A stretch of 64,000 nt of DNA from RPQJ01 sp963748985. GTDB lineage: Bacteria; Pseudomonadota; Gammaproteobacteria; Steroidobacterales; Steroidobacteraceae. Location: the NCBI GenBank assembly GCA_963748985.1, contig CAVVKQ010000025.1:1-64000 (forward strand), written 5' to 3'. The notes beneath the pieces were generated by a model. That model did not search any database and was not told the DNA's origin. It worked only from the letters and a program-made list of their open reading frames with translations. The translations under genes were made by a program, and so were the position numbers. Shown here one piece after another: positions 54,759 to 63,754 of this stretch; position 1 is the first letter of the stretch; every line of letters begins with the position of its first letter.

Positions 54759-55595
54759 GTGCTGAAGTGGAAATTGATGGTCTCGACCCTGCCGGTGGTG
54801 TTGACCCTGCTCGGCCTGAAGCTGTTTCTCGAACGCGTGCTCGGTTTCGAGGGACTGATCGATTTCTCGGACGTCGGCATCATCCTGACCTCCGGCGTAT
54901 TCCTGATCGGTTTCCTGCTGGCCGGCACCATGGCCGACTACAAGGAAGCCGAGAAACTGCCGGCCGACGTGTCCTGCACCCTCGAGACCATCGAGGAGAT
55001 CTTCGTGCTGGCGGCGACGGACCGACCGGCCCTCGACCTGGCCGACCTGCGCCGTGAACTGCTCGTGCTGACCGACGCGATCCGGGACTGGTTGATGCGT
55101 CGCGTCACCACGCCGGAGGTCTACGCCGCCATGACCCGGCTGAGCGAAGTGCTGCGGCAACTCGAACGCGCCGGGGCCGGGCCGTATGCCTCGCGCGCCG
55201 TGCCACAGCTGCTGATGGTGCGGAAATGCGTCAGCCGCATCGATGTCATCGTGCGCACGGGCTTCCTGCCGCCCGCCTATGCCCTGCTCGAAGTGCTGAT
55301 CGTGATGATCATCTCGCTGATGATGATCGCGCGTTTCAAGAGCGTGATTGCCGAGTCGCTGCTGGTGCCGTTCGTCGCACTGGTGAACATCTACATGCTG
55401 CGGCTCATCAAGGACGTCGACAACCCGTTCGACTTCAAGGAGGGCGCCCGGGACCAGAGCTCGGGCGAGGTCGCGCTGTTTCCGCTCGACGAGTACCGCG
55501 AGCGACTCGCAGCGCGCGTCGATCAAGCGCAGCGATCCGATGCCCGGCCGGAGCTGATACCCGTGATTCACGCATCGCAGGAGAGACACGCATGA
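54759..55595 (+). CDS. Four-helix membrane protein, bestrophin/DUF4239-like layout, function unknown
   Basis: 278 residues. Two membrane helices near the N-terminus (LPVVLTLLGLKLFL and VGIILTSGVFLIGFLLAG), a helical soluble middle (about 65-170) and two more helices (ALLEVLIVMIISLMMIARF, SLLVPFVALVNIYML), ending with KDVDNPFDFKEGARD, which resembles the DNPF segment of bestrophin/DUF4239-type proteins. The GTG at 54759 follows GAGGGGAGG. An ATGA overlap couples it to the next gene (SDR). An ion-channel role is only a possibility. Confidence 0.75.
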   Translation: MLKWKLMVSTLPVVLTLLGLKLFLERVLGFEGLIDFSDVGIILTSGVFLIGFLLAGTMADYKEAEKLPADVSCTLETIEEIFVLAATDRPALDLADLRRELLVLTDAIRDWLMRRVTTPEVYAAMTRLSEVLRQLERAGAGPYASRAVPQLLMVRKCVSRIDVIVRTGFLPPAYALLEVLIVMIISLMMIARFKSVIAESLLVPFVALVNIYMLRLIKDVDNPFDFKEGARDQSSGEVALFPLDEYRERLAARVDQAQRSDARPELIPVIHASQERHA

Positions 55596-56368
55596 CTGCA
55601 CCCGCATCGTTCGATCTCGCTGGCCGGGTGGCCCTGGTCACCGGCGGCAATGGCGGCATCGGCCGGGGCATCGCGCTGGGCTTTGCACAGGCCGGGGCGG
55701 CTGTCGCAGTCTTTGGCCGGAACACCGCAAAGAATGCCGAGGTGCTGGCCGCGCTGAAGGGTGCGGGTGCGCGCGCCATGGCACTCGCGGTAGACGTGAC
55801 GGATCGCACGGCGCTCGAACCCGCATTCCGCCAGGTCGAGGCGGAACTGGGCCCGGTGGACATCCTGGTCAACAATGCCGGCATCGCCAACCTCAGCGGT
55901 GGCATCCTGCAGGAGACGGCGGAATCCTGGGACAACGTCATCGAGACGCAACTGAACGCCGTGTTCCTGCTGTCGAAACTCGCGGCTGCGTCGATGGCCG
56001 GCCGCAAGCGCGGCAAGATCATCAACCTCGGCAGCATGTACTCCTACTTCGGCGCTGGACCGATTCCCTCCTACAGCGCCGCGAAAGGCGCGATCGTGCA
56101 GCTCACGAAGTCGATGGCCATCGAACTCGCGCCGCATGGCATCCAGGTCAACGCCATTGCTCCCGGCTGGATCGAGACGGACATGACTGCGGCGGTGAGG
56201 ACCGAGGCACTCAAGGCCATGAACGACGAGATCCTGGCACGCACGCCCGCCGGCCGCTGGGGACAGCCCGAGGAGATGGCTGGTACGGCGATCTTCCTGG
56301 CCTCGAGCGCCTCAGACTTCGTCACTGGCGAAACGATCCGGGTCGACGGCGGCTACGCCATCCGCTGA
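55592..56368 (+). CDS. SDR-family oxidoreductase (FabG-like)
   Basis: 258 residues of classical SDR type: VTGGNGGIGRGIA, NNAGIANLSGG, catalytic YSAAK (IPSYSAAKGAIVQLTKSMA) with serine in NLGSMYSYFG, and the C-terminal GETIRVDGGYAIR. Close in pattern to gluconate/2-deoxygluconate dehydrogenases; the substrate is not certain. Start ATG 55592 overlaps the previous stop (ATGA). Confidence 0.92.
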   Translation: MTAPASFDLAGRVALVTGGNGGIGRGIALGFAQAGAAVAVFGRNTAKNAEVLAALKGAGARAMALAVDVTDRTALEPAFRQVEAELGPVDILVNNAGIANLSGGILQETAESWDNVIETQLNAVFLLSKLAAASMAGRKRGKIINLGSMYSYFGAGPIPSYSAAKGAIVQLTKSMAIELAPHGIQVNAIAPGWIETDMTAAVRTEALKAMNDEILARTPAGRWGQPEEMAGTAIFLASSASDFVTGETIRVDGGYAIR

Positions 56369-56393
56369 GGTTGCCGACCACCTGTACCTGGAC

Positions 56394-58112
56394 GTGCATA
56401 AGGGAAAGATCTTGAACCGGTGGACACGGTGGCTGCCTGGACTGCAGACCCTGGGCCACTACGAAGCAGCCTGGCTGCCACGCGACCTGATGGCCGGCCT
56501 CGTGCTGACGACGATGCTGGTGCCGGTCGGCATCGCCTATGCCGTGGCGTCCGGCGTCCCGGGAATCTACGGCCTGTATGCCACGATCGTCCCGCTGCTG
56601 GCCTACGCACTGTTCGGCCCCAGCCGGATCCTGGTGCTGGGGCCGGACTCCTCCCTCGCCGCGGTGATTCTCGCGGTCGTGTTGCCGCTCTCGGGCGGCG
56701 AGCCGATGCGAGCCGTGGCCCTGGCGAGCATGATGGCGGTGGTCTCCGGGCTGGTGTGCATCCTGATCGGCGTGCTGCGCCTGGGATTCGTCACCGAGCT
56801 GTTGTCCAAGCCGATCCGCTACGGCTACATGAACGGCATCGCGCTCACGGTGCTGATCAGCCAGTTGCCCAAGCTGTTCGGATTCTCGATCGACGGTGGC
56901 GGGCCGGTACGCGGCGTGACGCAGATCACCACGGCAGTGCTGGACGGCAAGGCCAACTGGGCTGCGTTCGCGGTGGGCGCCTCCACGCTGGCCGCGATCC
57001 TGCTGTTGAAACGATTCAAGCGAGTGCCTGGCCTCCTGCTTGCGGTCGTGGGTGCGACCGTCGCCGTCGGCGTGCTCGGTCTCGACCAGGACGCTGCGGT
57101 GAAGGTGCTCGGCCCACTGCCGCAAGGCCTGCCCTCGTTCACATTGCCATGGATCAGTCTCGCCGACCTCAGCCAGGTGGTGATAGGCGGCTGTGCCGTC
57201 GCCATGGTGGCATTCGCCGATACCAGCGTGCTGTCCCGCACCTACGCGGCCAGGACCCGCACCAAGGTCGATCCGAACCAGGAGATGATCGGGCTCGGTG
57301 TCGCCAACCTGGCCGGCGGGCTGTTCCAGGGGTTTCCGATCAGCAGCAGTTCCTCGCGTACCCCGGTCGCCGAGGCCGCGGGCGCGCAGACCCAGCTCAC
57401 TGGAGTGGTCGGCGCCGTAGCCGTCGCGCTGCTGCTGGTGCTGGCACCCGACCTGCTGCAGCACCTGCCTAACAGCGCGCTGGCGGCGGTCGTGATCGCC
57501 TCGGCCTTCGGCCTGTTCGAATTCAACGACCTGCGCCGCATCTTTCGCATCCAGCGCTGGGAGTTCTGGCTGTCCGTCGCCTGCTTCGCCGGCGTCGCCT
57601 TGCTGGGCGTGATTCCCGGCATCGGCCTGGCAATCATCATCGCGGTCATCGAATTCCTGTGGGACGGTTGGCGGCCCCACCATGCCGTGCTGGGCCGCGT
57701 CGACGGCATCCGCGGCTACCACGACATCAAGCGTTACCCGGCGGCGCGGTTGATACCCGGCCTGGTGCTTTTCCGCTGGGATGCGCCACTGTTCTTCGCC
57801 AACGCCGAGCTGTTCCACGCGAGCGTGCTGGAGGCTGTCGCGCAGTCGCCCACGCCGGCGCGACGCATCGTCGTGTCCGCCGAGCCGGTCACCAGCATCG
57901 ACGTGACGTCCGCGGACGTGCTGGCAGAACTGGCACAGGCGCTGCGCGAAGCGGGCGTCGAACTGCGGTTCGCGGAAATGAAGGATCCGGTCAAGGACAA
58001 GCTGAAACGCTTTGAACTGCTCGAGCGCCTCGGCGCCGCAAACTTCTACCCCACCCTGGGGGCCGCCGTGGACGCGTATCTCGACGAGCACGCCGTGGAC
58101 TGGAAACCCTGA
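56394..58112 (+). CDS. SulP-family anion permease with STAS domain
   Basis: 572 residues: a SulP membrane core (LPRDLMAGLVLTTMLVPVGIAYAVASGVPGIYGLYATIVPLLAYALFG, FADTSVLSRTYAARTRTKVDPNQEMIGLGVANLAGGLFQGFPISSSSSRTPVAEAAGAQ) and a cytoplasmic STAS domain (about 435-560). Transports sulfate, bicarbonate or other anions in the family. The frame opens at GTG 56394; TTG 56412, with AGGGA upstream, is an equally good start. Twenty-five bp after the SDR. Confidence 0.92.
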   Translation: MHKGKILNRWTRWLPGLQTLGHYEAAWLPRDLMAGLVLTTMLVPVGIAYAVASGVPGIYGLYATIVPLLAYALFGPSRILVLGPDSSLAAVILAVVLPLSGGEPMRAVALASMMAVVSGLVCILIGVLRLGFVTELLSKPIRYGYMNGIALTVLISQLPKLFGFSIDGGGPVRGVTQITTAVLDGKANWAAFAVGASTLAAILLLKRFKRVPGLLLAVVGATVAVGVLGLDQDAAVKVLGPLPQGLPSFTLPWISLADLSQVVIGGCAVAMVAFADTSVLSRTYAARTRTKVDPNQEMIGLGVANLAGGLFQGFPISSSSSRTPVAEAAGAQTQLTGVVGAVAVALLLVLAPDLLQHLPNSALAAVVIASAFGLFEFNDLRRIFRIQRWEFWLSVACFAGVALLGVIPGIGLAIIIAVIEFLWDGWRPHHAVLGRVDGIRGYHDIKRYPAARLIPGLVLFRWDAPLFFANAELFHASVLEAVAQSPTPARRIVVSAEPVTSIDVTSADVLAELAQALREAGVELRFAEMKDPVKDKLKRFELLERLGAANFYPTLGAAVDAYLDEHAVDWKP

Positions 58113-58371
58113 AAGTGCGCCTCCGCAGCGAGCGATCGATCATTGGAAATCGACATGCGGTTTATCGAGTCCGCCCGCTGGTCGAAGCAGCCGCAGGAGC
58201 CTGCCGGGGATGAGGTCTTACTCAAGTTTATTAAGGTTTACTAAATAGATTACTTGAATATTTACGTCTTTGCTAGTTATATACAATTTATATTGATCCA
58301 AGTGGTGGGCCGACGGGCACCGCATCATTGTTATACTGCCCGCTTTTGCGCGACCAGCGAGCCTCCTCCCC
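58113..58371. other. 259-bp intergenic region with an AT-rich island
   Basis: No gene seen. About 58215-58300 is strikingly AT-rich for this window and contains the inverted pair TCAAGT (58222-58227) and ACTTGA (58252-58257). A possible -10 box TATACT lies at 58332-58337, 35 bp before glyQ, without a clear -35. The island may serve as an upstream promoter element or be a remnant of inserted DNA. Confidence 0.55.
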
Positions 58372-59382
58372 ATGCCCAAAGTGGCCCAGCCTCCCCGCAC
58401 TTTCCAGGACCTCCTGCTCACGCTGCAACGCTATTGGGCCGAGCGGGGTTGCGTCATCCTGCAGCCCTACGACATGGAGGTCGGTGCGGGTACGTTCCAC
58501 ACCGCCACGTTCCTGCGAGCGGTCGGTCCCGAGCCCTGGAGTGCTGCGTACGTGCAGCCCTCGCGCCGGCCGACCGACGGCCGCTACGGCGACAACCCAT
58601 TCCGCCTGCAGCATTACTACCAGTACCAGGTGGCGATCAAACCTTCGCCGCCCGACATGATCGAGCTGTACCTCGGGTCGCTGCGCGCAGTCGGCATCGA
58701 CCCGCTCGTGCACGACGTCCGGCTGGTCGAAGACAACTGGGAGTCGCCGACACTTGGCGCCTGGGGCCTCGGCTGGGAGATCTGGCTGAATGGCATGGAA
58801 GTCACCCAGTTCACGTACTTCCAGCAGGTGGGCGGCCTCGACTGCCGGCCCGTGATGGGCGAGATCACCTACGGCCTCGAGCGGCTCGCGATGTACCTGC
58901 AGGGTGTCGAGAGCGTGTTCGACCTGGTCTGGACCGACGGCCCGCTCGGCCGCGTCACGTACGGCGATGTCTACCACCAGAACGAGGTCGAGCAGTCGAA
59001 GTACAACTTCGAATACGCCGACGTCGACGAACTGTTCCGCCAGTTCGACGCCCATGAGAAAGAGTGCCTGCGGATGCTCGAGGTGAAGCTGGCGCTGCCG
59101 GCCTACGAGCGGATGCTCAAGACCTCGCACACTTTCAACCTGCTCGACGCGCGCAAGGCGATCTCGGTGACCGAGCGCCAGCGCTACATCCTGCGGGTGC
59201 GCACGCTGGCGCGCGGCGTGGCCGAGGCGTACTACGCCAGCCGCGAGACGCTAGGTTTCCCGATGCTGCAAAACAGGGGAGGCTCCCCTATTTCCGCTGG
59301 AAATAGGGGAGCCTCCCCTATTTTGCATGTCGATCCGCCGCTGCCGGAACGGGGAACCTCCCCGACGGGAGGCCTGGCATGA
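58372..59382 (+). CDS. glyQ: Glycyl-tRNA synthetase alpha subunit with repeat-derived C-terminal tail
   Basis: Catalytic subunit of the bacterial tetrameric glycyl-tRNA synthetase. Typical text: FQDLLLTLQRYWAERGCVILQPYDMEVGAGTF, YVQPSRRPTDGRYGDNPNR-like segment, GLDCRPVMGEITYGLERLAMYLQ and ASRETLGFPM. The family ends shortly after GFPM (about 300 residues), but here the frame runs on to 336 residues. The extra part (QNRGGSPISAGNRGAS, then LHVDPPLPERG) is encoded by the palindrome at site D and flanking bases. The stop TGA still overlaps the glyS ATG (59379-59382). Confidence 0.96.
   Translation: MPKVAQPPRTFQDLLLTLQRYWAERGCVILQPYDMEVGAGTFHTATFLRAVGPEPWSAAYVQPSRRPTDGRYGDNPFRLQHYYQYQVAIKPSPPDMIELYLGSLRAVGIDPLVHDVRLVEDNWESPTLGAWGLGWEIWLNGMEVTQFTYFQQVGGLDCRPVMGEITYGLERLAMYLQGVESVFDLVWTDGPLGRVTYGDVYHQNEVEQSKYNFEYADVDELFRQFDAHEKECLRMLEVKLALPAYERMLKTSHTFNLLDARKAISVTERQRYILRVRTLARGVAEAYYASRETLGFPMLQNRGGSPISAGNRGASPILHVDPPLPERGTSPTGGLA
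59268..59326 (+). repeat. Near-perfect 28-bp palindrome with GCT loop inside glyQ (site D)
   Basis: Left arm 59268-59295, loop 59296-59298, right arm 59299-59326, with core AGGCTCC and one mismatch. Reading through it in the glyQ frame gives no stop. It is the only one of the four sites inside a reading frame. Confidence 0.92.
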
Positions 59383-61508
59383 ACGCCTCCCGCGATTTCC
59401 TGGTCGAAATCGGCACCGAAGAATTGCCGCCCAAGTCGCTGCTCAACCTGAGCGCGGCGTTTGCCGAAGGCGTGGCCAGCGGACTCAGGGACGCCGGCAT
59501 CGCTTACAAGTCGCTCGAGGCATTCGCGACCCCGCGCCGGCTGGCCGTGCGCGTCAGGAAGCTCATCGAACAACAACCGGACCGACCGCTCGAAAAGCGC
59601 GGCCCGCCGGTAAAGGCCGCGTTCGATGTGAACGGTGCCCCGACGCAGGCCGCCCTCGCGTTCGCGCGTGGCTGCGGCGTCGACGTCTCGGCGCTCGAGA
59701 AGATCGAAACGCCCAAGGGTGAATGGCTCGTGTTCCGTGGCACCGAGACGGGTGCACGCACCGTGGACCTGCTCCCCGCCATCGTCACGGCCTCGCTCGA
59801 TGCGTTGCCGATCGCCAAGCGCATGCGCTGGGGCGCCGGCGAAGCGATGTTCGTGCGCCCGGTGCACTGGGTGCTGCTGCTTTGGGGCAAGGACGTCGTC
59901 GAGGCGGAAGTCCTCGGCCAGAAGGCAGGCAACGTCACCTACGGTCACCGCTTCATGGCACCGAAGGCGCTCAAGATCTCGACCCCGTCGTCGTACGTCG
60001 GGACGCTGCTCAAGCGCGGCAAGGTCATGGCCGACGTGAATGCGCGCCGCGACAGCATTCGAGCCGGTGTCACCGCTGCGGCCGAGAAGCTGGATGGCTT
60101 CGCCGTCATCGACGGCGCGCTGCTCGACGAGGTCACCGGCCTGGTCGAATGGCCGGTCCCGCTGGCGGGACGATTCGACCCGCAGTTCCTCGAACTGCCG
60201 GCCGAGGTGCTGATCGCCACGATGCAGGAGCACCAGCGGTATTTCCCCGTGCGCGACGCACAGGGGAAGCTGATGCCCTGGTTCATCACCGTTTCCAACA
60301 TCGAGAGCCGTGACCCGTCACAGGTGATCGCCGGCAACGAGCGCGTCGTGCGTCCGCGCCTGACCGATGCCGCGTTCTTCTATAAGACCGATCGCCAGCG
60401 CCCGCTCGCGACGCAGGTCGATGCGCTGAAGCGCGTGACTTTCCAGACGCAGCTCGGCTCGCAGCACGACAAGTCGGAGCGCGTGCGCACCCTGGCCAGG
60501 TCGATTGCTGCAACCATCGGCGCCGATCCTGCCCTGGCCGATCGTGCCGCAGTGCTCAGCAAGTGCGACCTGCTCACCAGCATGGTGGGGGAGTTTCCGG
60601 AATTGCAGGGCCTGATGGGCCGGTATTACGCATTGCACGATCACGAACCGGCCGACGTCGCCGAGGCGCTGCGCGAGCAGTACCTGCCCCGCTTTGCGGG
60701 CGACGCCTTGCCGGTCACCGGCACGGGCATGGCGCTCTCGATTGCAGACAAGCTCGACACCATTGCGGGCATCTACGCGACGGGGCAGAAGCCGAGCGGC
60801 ACGCGCGATCCGTTCGGTCTGCGCCGTGCAGCACTTGGTTTGCTGCGCACGTCGATCGAGCGTGGGCTCGACCTGGACCTGCAGCAGCTGATCGGTCAGG
60901 CCGTCACCGCCGCGCGAGCCGACATGGCGCGAGTCGCGACCGGGCAGGGCAAGTCGCTGGGCGCGATCGACGCAGAAAAGCTTGCGGTCGAGGTGTACGA
61001 CTATGTGCTCGAACGACTGCGTGCGTACTACGTGGAAGGAACCGCCGATATCACTGTTGCGGTCGAAGCGTTCGACGCCGTGCTCGCGACTCGCCCTGCG
61101 TCGGCACTGGATTTCGATGCACGGCTGCGCGCACTGGTGCAGTTCCTGCAGCTGCCGGACGCGACGAGCCTCGCGGCAGCCAACAAGCGCATCGCCAACA
61201 TCCTGAAGAAGGTGTCGGAGCCTGTTGGCGCAACGGTCGACGAGTCGCAGCTCATCGACCCCGCGGAACAAGTGCTGGCCGAGCAGGTCGTGGCGATTGC
61301 GCGCGAGGTCGAGCCGATGTTCGCGGCGCGCGACTACACCCCTGCGCTGCAGCAGCTCGCGGCATTGCGCAAGGCGGTCGACGATTTCTTCGACTCCGTC
61401 ATGGTCAATGCGGACGATCCGGTCCTGCGTGCGAATCGACTGGCGCTGCTGAATCGCATGCGCGGTCTGTTCATGCGGGTGGCCGACCTGTCGCGGTTGC
61501 CGGGCTGA
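59379..61508 (+). CDS. glyS: Glycyl-tRNA synthetase beta subunit
   Basis: tRNA-recognition subunit of the heterotetrameric synthetase. 709 residues (E. coli 689), beginning with FLVEIGTEELPPKSL and containing ATPRRLAVRV, MRWGAGEAMFVRPVHWVLLLWG, VTGLVEWPVPLAGRFD, MQEHQRYFPV and GTRDPFGLRRAALGLLR. ATG 59379 overlaps the glyQ stop, so the pair is translationally coupled despite the repeat upstream. Confidence 0.97.
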   Translation: MNASRDFLVEIGTEELPPKSLLNLSAAFAEGVASGLRDAGIAYKSLEAFATPRRLAVRVRKLIEQQPDRPLEKRGPPVKAAFDVNGAPTQAALAFARGCGVDVSALEKIETPKGEWLVFRGTETGARTVDLLPAIVTASLDALPIAKRMRWGAGEAMFVRPVHWVLLLWGKDVVEAEVLGQKAGNVTYGHRFMAPKALKISTPSSYVGTLLKRGKVMADVNARRDSIRAGVTAAAEKLDGFAVIDGALLDEVTGLVEWPVPLAGRFDPQFLELPAEVLIATMQEHQRYFPVRDAQGKLMPWFITVSNIESRDPSQVIAGNERVVRPRLTDAAFFYKTDRQRPLATQVDALKRVTFQTQLGSQHDKSERVRTLARSIAATIGADPALADRAAVLSKCDLLTSMVGEFPELQGLMGRYYALHDHEPADVAEALREQYLPRFAGDALPVTGTGMALSIADKLDTIAGIYATGQKPSGTRDPFGLRRAALGLLRTSIERGLDLDLQQLIGQAVTAARADMARVATGQGKSLGAIDAEKLAVEVYDYVLERLRAYYVEGTADITVAVEAFDAVLATRPASALDFDARLRALVQFLQLPDATSLAAANKRIANILKKVSEPVGATVDESQLIDPAEQVLAEQVVAIAREVEPMFAARDYTPALQQLAALRKAVDDFFDSVMVNADDPVLRANRLALLNRMRGLFMRVADLSRLPG

Positions 61509-61513
61509 CGCCG

Positions 61514-62251
61514 ATGCTGCAGTGGATCCGCTCGGTGATCTACACCGTGCTGTTGTTCCTGGGCACGGGGTTTTTCGGTGTCATCGTGCTGCTGTCGGCA
61601 CTGCTGCCGCTCAGCATCGAGCAGCGTTACGTGGTCCCGCGGGCCTGGGGCCTGTCGCTGACGTGGCTGGCCAAGGTCGTTTGCGGCCTGGGGTACGTCA
61701 TCGAAGGGCAGGAGAACCTGCCGTCGCGTCCGTTCATCTCGCTGTGGAAGCATTCCTCGGTGTGGGAAACGCTGGCCCAGATGTTCATCGTGCCACCGGC
61801 TGCCTGGTCCCTCAAGCGTGAAGTCATCTGGATCCCGATCGTTGGCTGGGCGGTGAGCACCTTCAAGCCGATCGCCATCAATCGCCGGGCGGGTCACTCG
61901 GCCGTCAACCAGGTCGTGCAACAGGGACGTGAACGACTGGCTTCAGGCATGGGCGTGATCGTGTACCCCGAGGGCACGCGCATGGCGCCGGGGCAGACGC
62001 GAAAGTACGGCGTGAGCGGTGCCTTGCTGGCCTGCGACACCGGAGCACCCGTAGTCCCGATCGCTCACAACTCCGGGTATTTCTGGCGCCGACGCAGCCT
62101 GCTGAAGAAAGCCGGCACGATCCGTGTCGTGATCGGACCGCCGATCGATCCGGCCGGGCTGACTCCGCGCGAAGTGAACGAGCGTGCACAGCAGTGGATC
62201 GAGGCGAAGGTCGCCGAGATCGTGGCGCAACCGGGCGGTCAGCCGCGCTGA
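61514..62251 (+). CDS. plsC: 1-acyl-sn-glycerol-3-phosphate acyltransferase
   Basis: Inner-membrane acyltransferase that makes phosphatidic acid. 245 residues: N-terminal membrane helix (VLLFLGTGFFGVIVLLSAL), acceptor motif KHSSVWET (H-X4-E form of H-X4-D), KREVIWIPIVGW and the glycerophosphate-binding YPEGTRMAPG. Starts 5 bp after glyS. The glyS-plsC neighbourhood is common in gammaproteobacteria, often with gmhB between, which is absent here. Confidence 0.94.
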   Translation: MLQWIRSVIYTVLLFLGTGFFGVIVLLSALLPLSIEQRYVVPRAWGLSLTWLAKVVCGLGYVIEGQENLPSRPFISLWKHSSVWETLAQMFIVPPAAWSLKREVIWIPIVGWAVSTFKPIAINRRAGHSAVNQVVQQGRERLASGMGVIVYPEGTRMAPGQTRKYGVSGALLACDTGAPVVPIAHNSGYFWRRRSLLKKAGTIRVVIGPPIDPAGLTPREVNERAQQWIEAKVAEIVAQPGGQPR

Positions 62252-62312
62252 GCACTCCAGCGCGTCCCTGGCCCGTCAAATCGAGTCCCGCGGCGTCGCC
62301 GTGAGCGCCTCG

Positions 62313-62732
62313 TCAGGATGCAGCCAGTTCGAGCCGGAGTTCCCCGCCGGACACCATGCCGCGCGGCTGCCAGCCCAGTGCGAGGTAAAAGCGTTCGGCA
62401 CGTGTGCCCGGGCTCGTCGTCAGCCACAGGCGCGAGTGGCCTTGCGACCACAGCCATTCGATCATTGCGGCGTGGAGGGCTTTGCCATGACCCCGGCCTT
62501 CATGGTCCGGATGGACAAACAGCGCCCAGACACTCCCCGCGCTGTAGCCGGACGCAAATGCTACGACCTCGCCTCCTGCCTCGATGACCCAGGTGCGACC
62601 GAGATCCTCCATCGCCGCGACGTAGTCGGCATCGGTAATGCGGGCCGGGTCGGACAGCCTGTTCTCGCGCACGGCCAGGCGCACGCGATGCATGCCAGGA
62701 ATATCGGAGCGATTGGCGAGTCGCATACTCAT
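62313..62732 (-). CDS. GNAT-family N-acetyltransferase
   Basis: 139-residue acetyl-CoA-dependent acyltransferase. The core shows the acetyl-CoA loop (ALFVHPDHEGRGHGKALHAAMIEWL, a Q/RxxGxG/A variant) and the final segment TSPGTRAERFYLALGWQPRG. ATG 62732 overlaps the stop of the TfoX gene (ATGA), so it is coupled to it. Substrate unknown. Confidence 0.9.
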   Translation of the reverse strand: MSMRLANRSDIPGMHRVRLAVRENRLSDPARITDADYVAAMEDLGRTWVIEAGGEVVAFASGYSAGSVWALFVHPDHEGRGHGKALHAAMIEWLWSQGHSRLWLTTSPGTRAERFYLALGWQPRGMVSGGELRLELAAS

Positions 62733-63127
62733 CGCCTGGACTTCGAGCCAGGCGATTTCTTGCCTGCCGAGCTGGCCCTGGCCTTCGGCTTCCTGGCGCT
62801 GGATGTCGTCGTCGTTTTGACCTGCGGCAGCGGCAGCGCGTCGGCCGTTGCACGCACGATCGCCGCGGCCGCGTCCGCATCGTCGAGTTGCGCGTCGATC
62901 AGGAAGTACGGCTTGGCGCCCGGGTAGGGCGGCGCCTCCTTCACCCGACCGAGCAGTGCCTTGCCGGCGTCCGTCGGCTTGAGGAAGAACTGGTTGTCGC
63001 AAACGAGCGCAACGACCTTGCCGTCGCAGTAGACGGCAAATTCGCCGAACATCCTTCGGTGCGACACGCGGCCTGCGCCCCGGATCTGCTCACAGACGTA
63101 CTCCACGAAGCCGATGTCCGATGCCAT
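62729..63127 (-). CDS. TfoX N-terminal domain protein
   Basis: 132 residues: a single TfoX_N domain (about 1-95; FVEYVCEQIRGAGRVSHRRMFGEFAVYCDGKVVALVCDNQFFLKPT) and a lysine/serine-rich basic tail. It lacks the C-terminal TfoX domain, so it is not a full Sxy/TfoX competence regulator. ATG 63127 is chosen for GGGAGG 5 bp upstream; the frame is open further. Confidence 0.88.
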   Translation of the reverse strand: MASDIGFVEYVCEQIRGAGRVSHRRMFGEFAVYCDGKVVALVCDNQFFLKPTDAGKALLGRVKEAPPYPGAKPYFLIDAQLDDADAAAAIVRATADALPLPQVKTTTTSSARKPKARASSAGKKSPGSKSRR

Positions 63128-63252
63128 GGCCACCTCCCTGCCCGTCGGGGATACACGATAGGTACTTTCGCTCATCAACGGCCAGGCGTAGCGTTGTTCT
63201 AATTGCCCCCGACGCCCCACAGGCGGTCATTTACAACCGAGGAATTCGTACG

Positions 63253-63564
63253 ATGAACAAGCTCTCGATTCTTGCACTCGCGGCCGCCCTGGCGCTGATC
63301 GCCGGCCCGTCCTACGCAGGCGATGCCGCCGCTGGCAAGGCCAAGGCCGAAGAAGCGTGCGTTGACTGCCATGGCGACGATGGCAAGGGCGACGACGAGA
63401 ATGCACCCATTGCCGGCATGTCGGTCGCGGACTTCACCAAGGCGATGACCGAGTACCAGGACGGCACGCGGACCAAGGACGCCAAGATGGCGAAGGCTGC
63501 GAAGAAGATGACGGCAGCCGACGTTGCCAACCTGGCGGCGTATTACGCGAAGCTGCCGAAGTAA
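63253..63564 (+). CDS. Small class I cytochrome c
   Basis: 103 residues: signal peptide (LSILALAAALALIAGPSYA) and one heme-binding CVDCH motif (EEACVDCHGDDGKG), with a likely axial Met near the C-terminal helix (AKKMTAADVANLAAYYAKLPK). Periplasmic electron carrier; the partner is unknown. Divergent from the TfoX gene, and followed by a terminator. Confidence 0.93.
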   Translation: MNKLSILALAAALALIAGPSYAGDAAAGKAKAEEACVDCHGDDGKGDDENAPIAGMSVADFTKAMTEYQDGTRTKDAKMAKAAKKMTAADVANLAAYYAKLPK

Positions 63565-63590
63565 TCCGACCATTCTTGCGGGGATGACTG

Positions 63591-63615
63591 AGGGCCCTCA
63601 TCGAGGGCCCTTTTT
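63591..63615 (+). terminator. Intrinsic terminator of the cytochrome c gene
   Basis: AGGGCCCTC and GAGGGCCCT pair as a 9-bp stem with an ATC loop, followed by a run of T residues (63611-63615). Confidence 0.88.
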
Positions 63616-63754
63616 GTTGGCGTGAGAACTATCAAGTCAGAATTGATAACAGCCAGGTAAATTTATGGCTACCATCGTCATCATCAATTCCTGGTGATAT
63701 CCACTCGGCTGCGGTCGAGCGCGCTCGAGCAGCATGGAAATGCGGGGGAAGGCA

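Noticed and set aside
62729..63127. TfoX protein as a competence regulator
   Set aside because: Only the N-terminal domain is present, so a competence role cannot be claimed.
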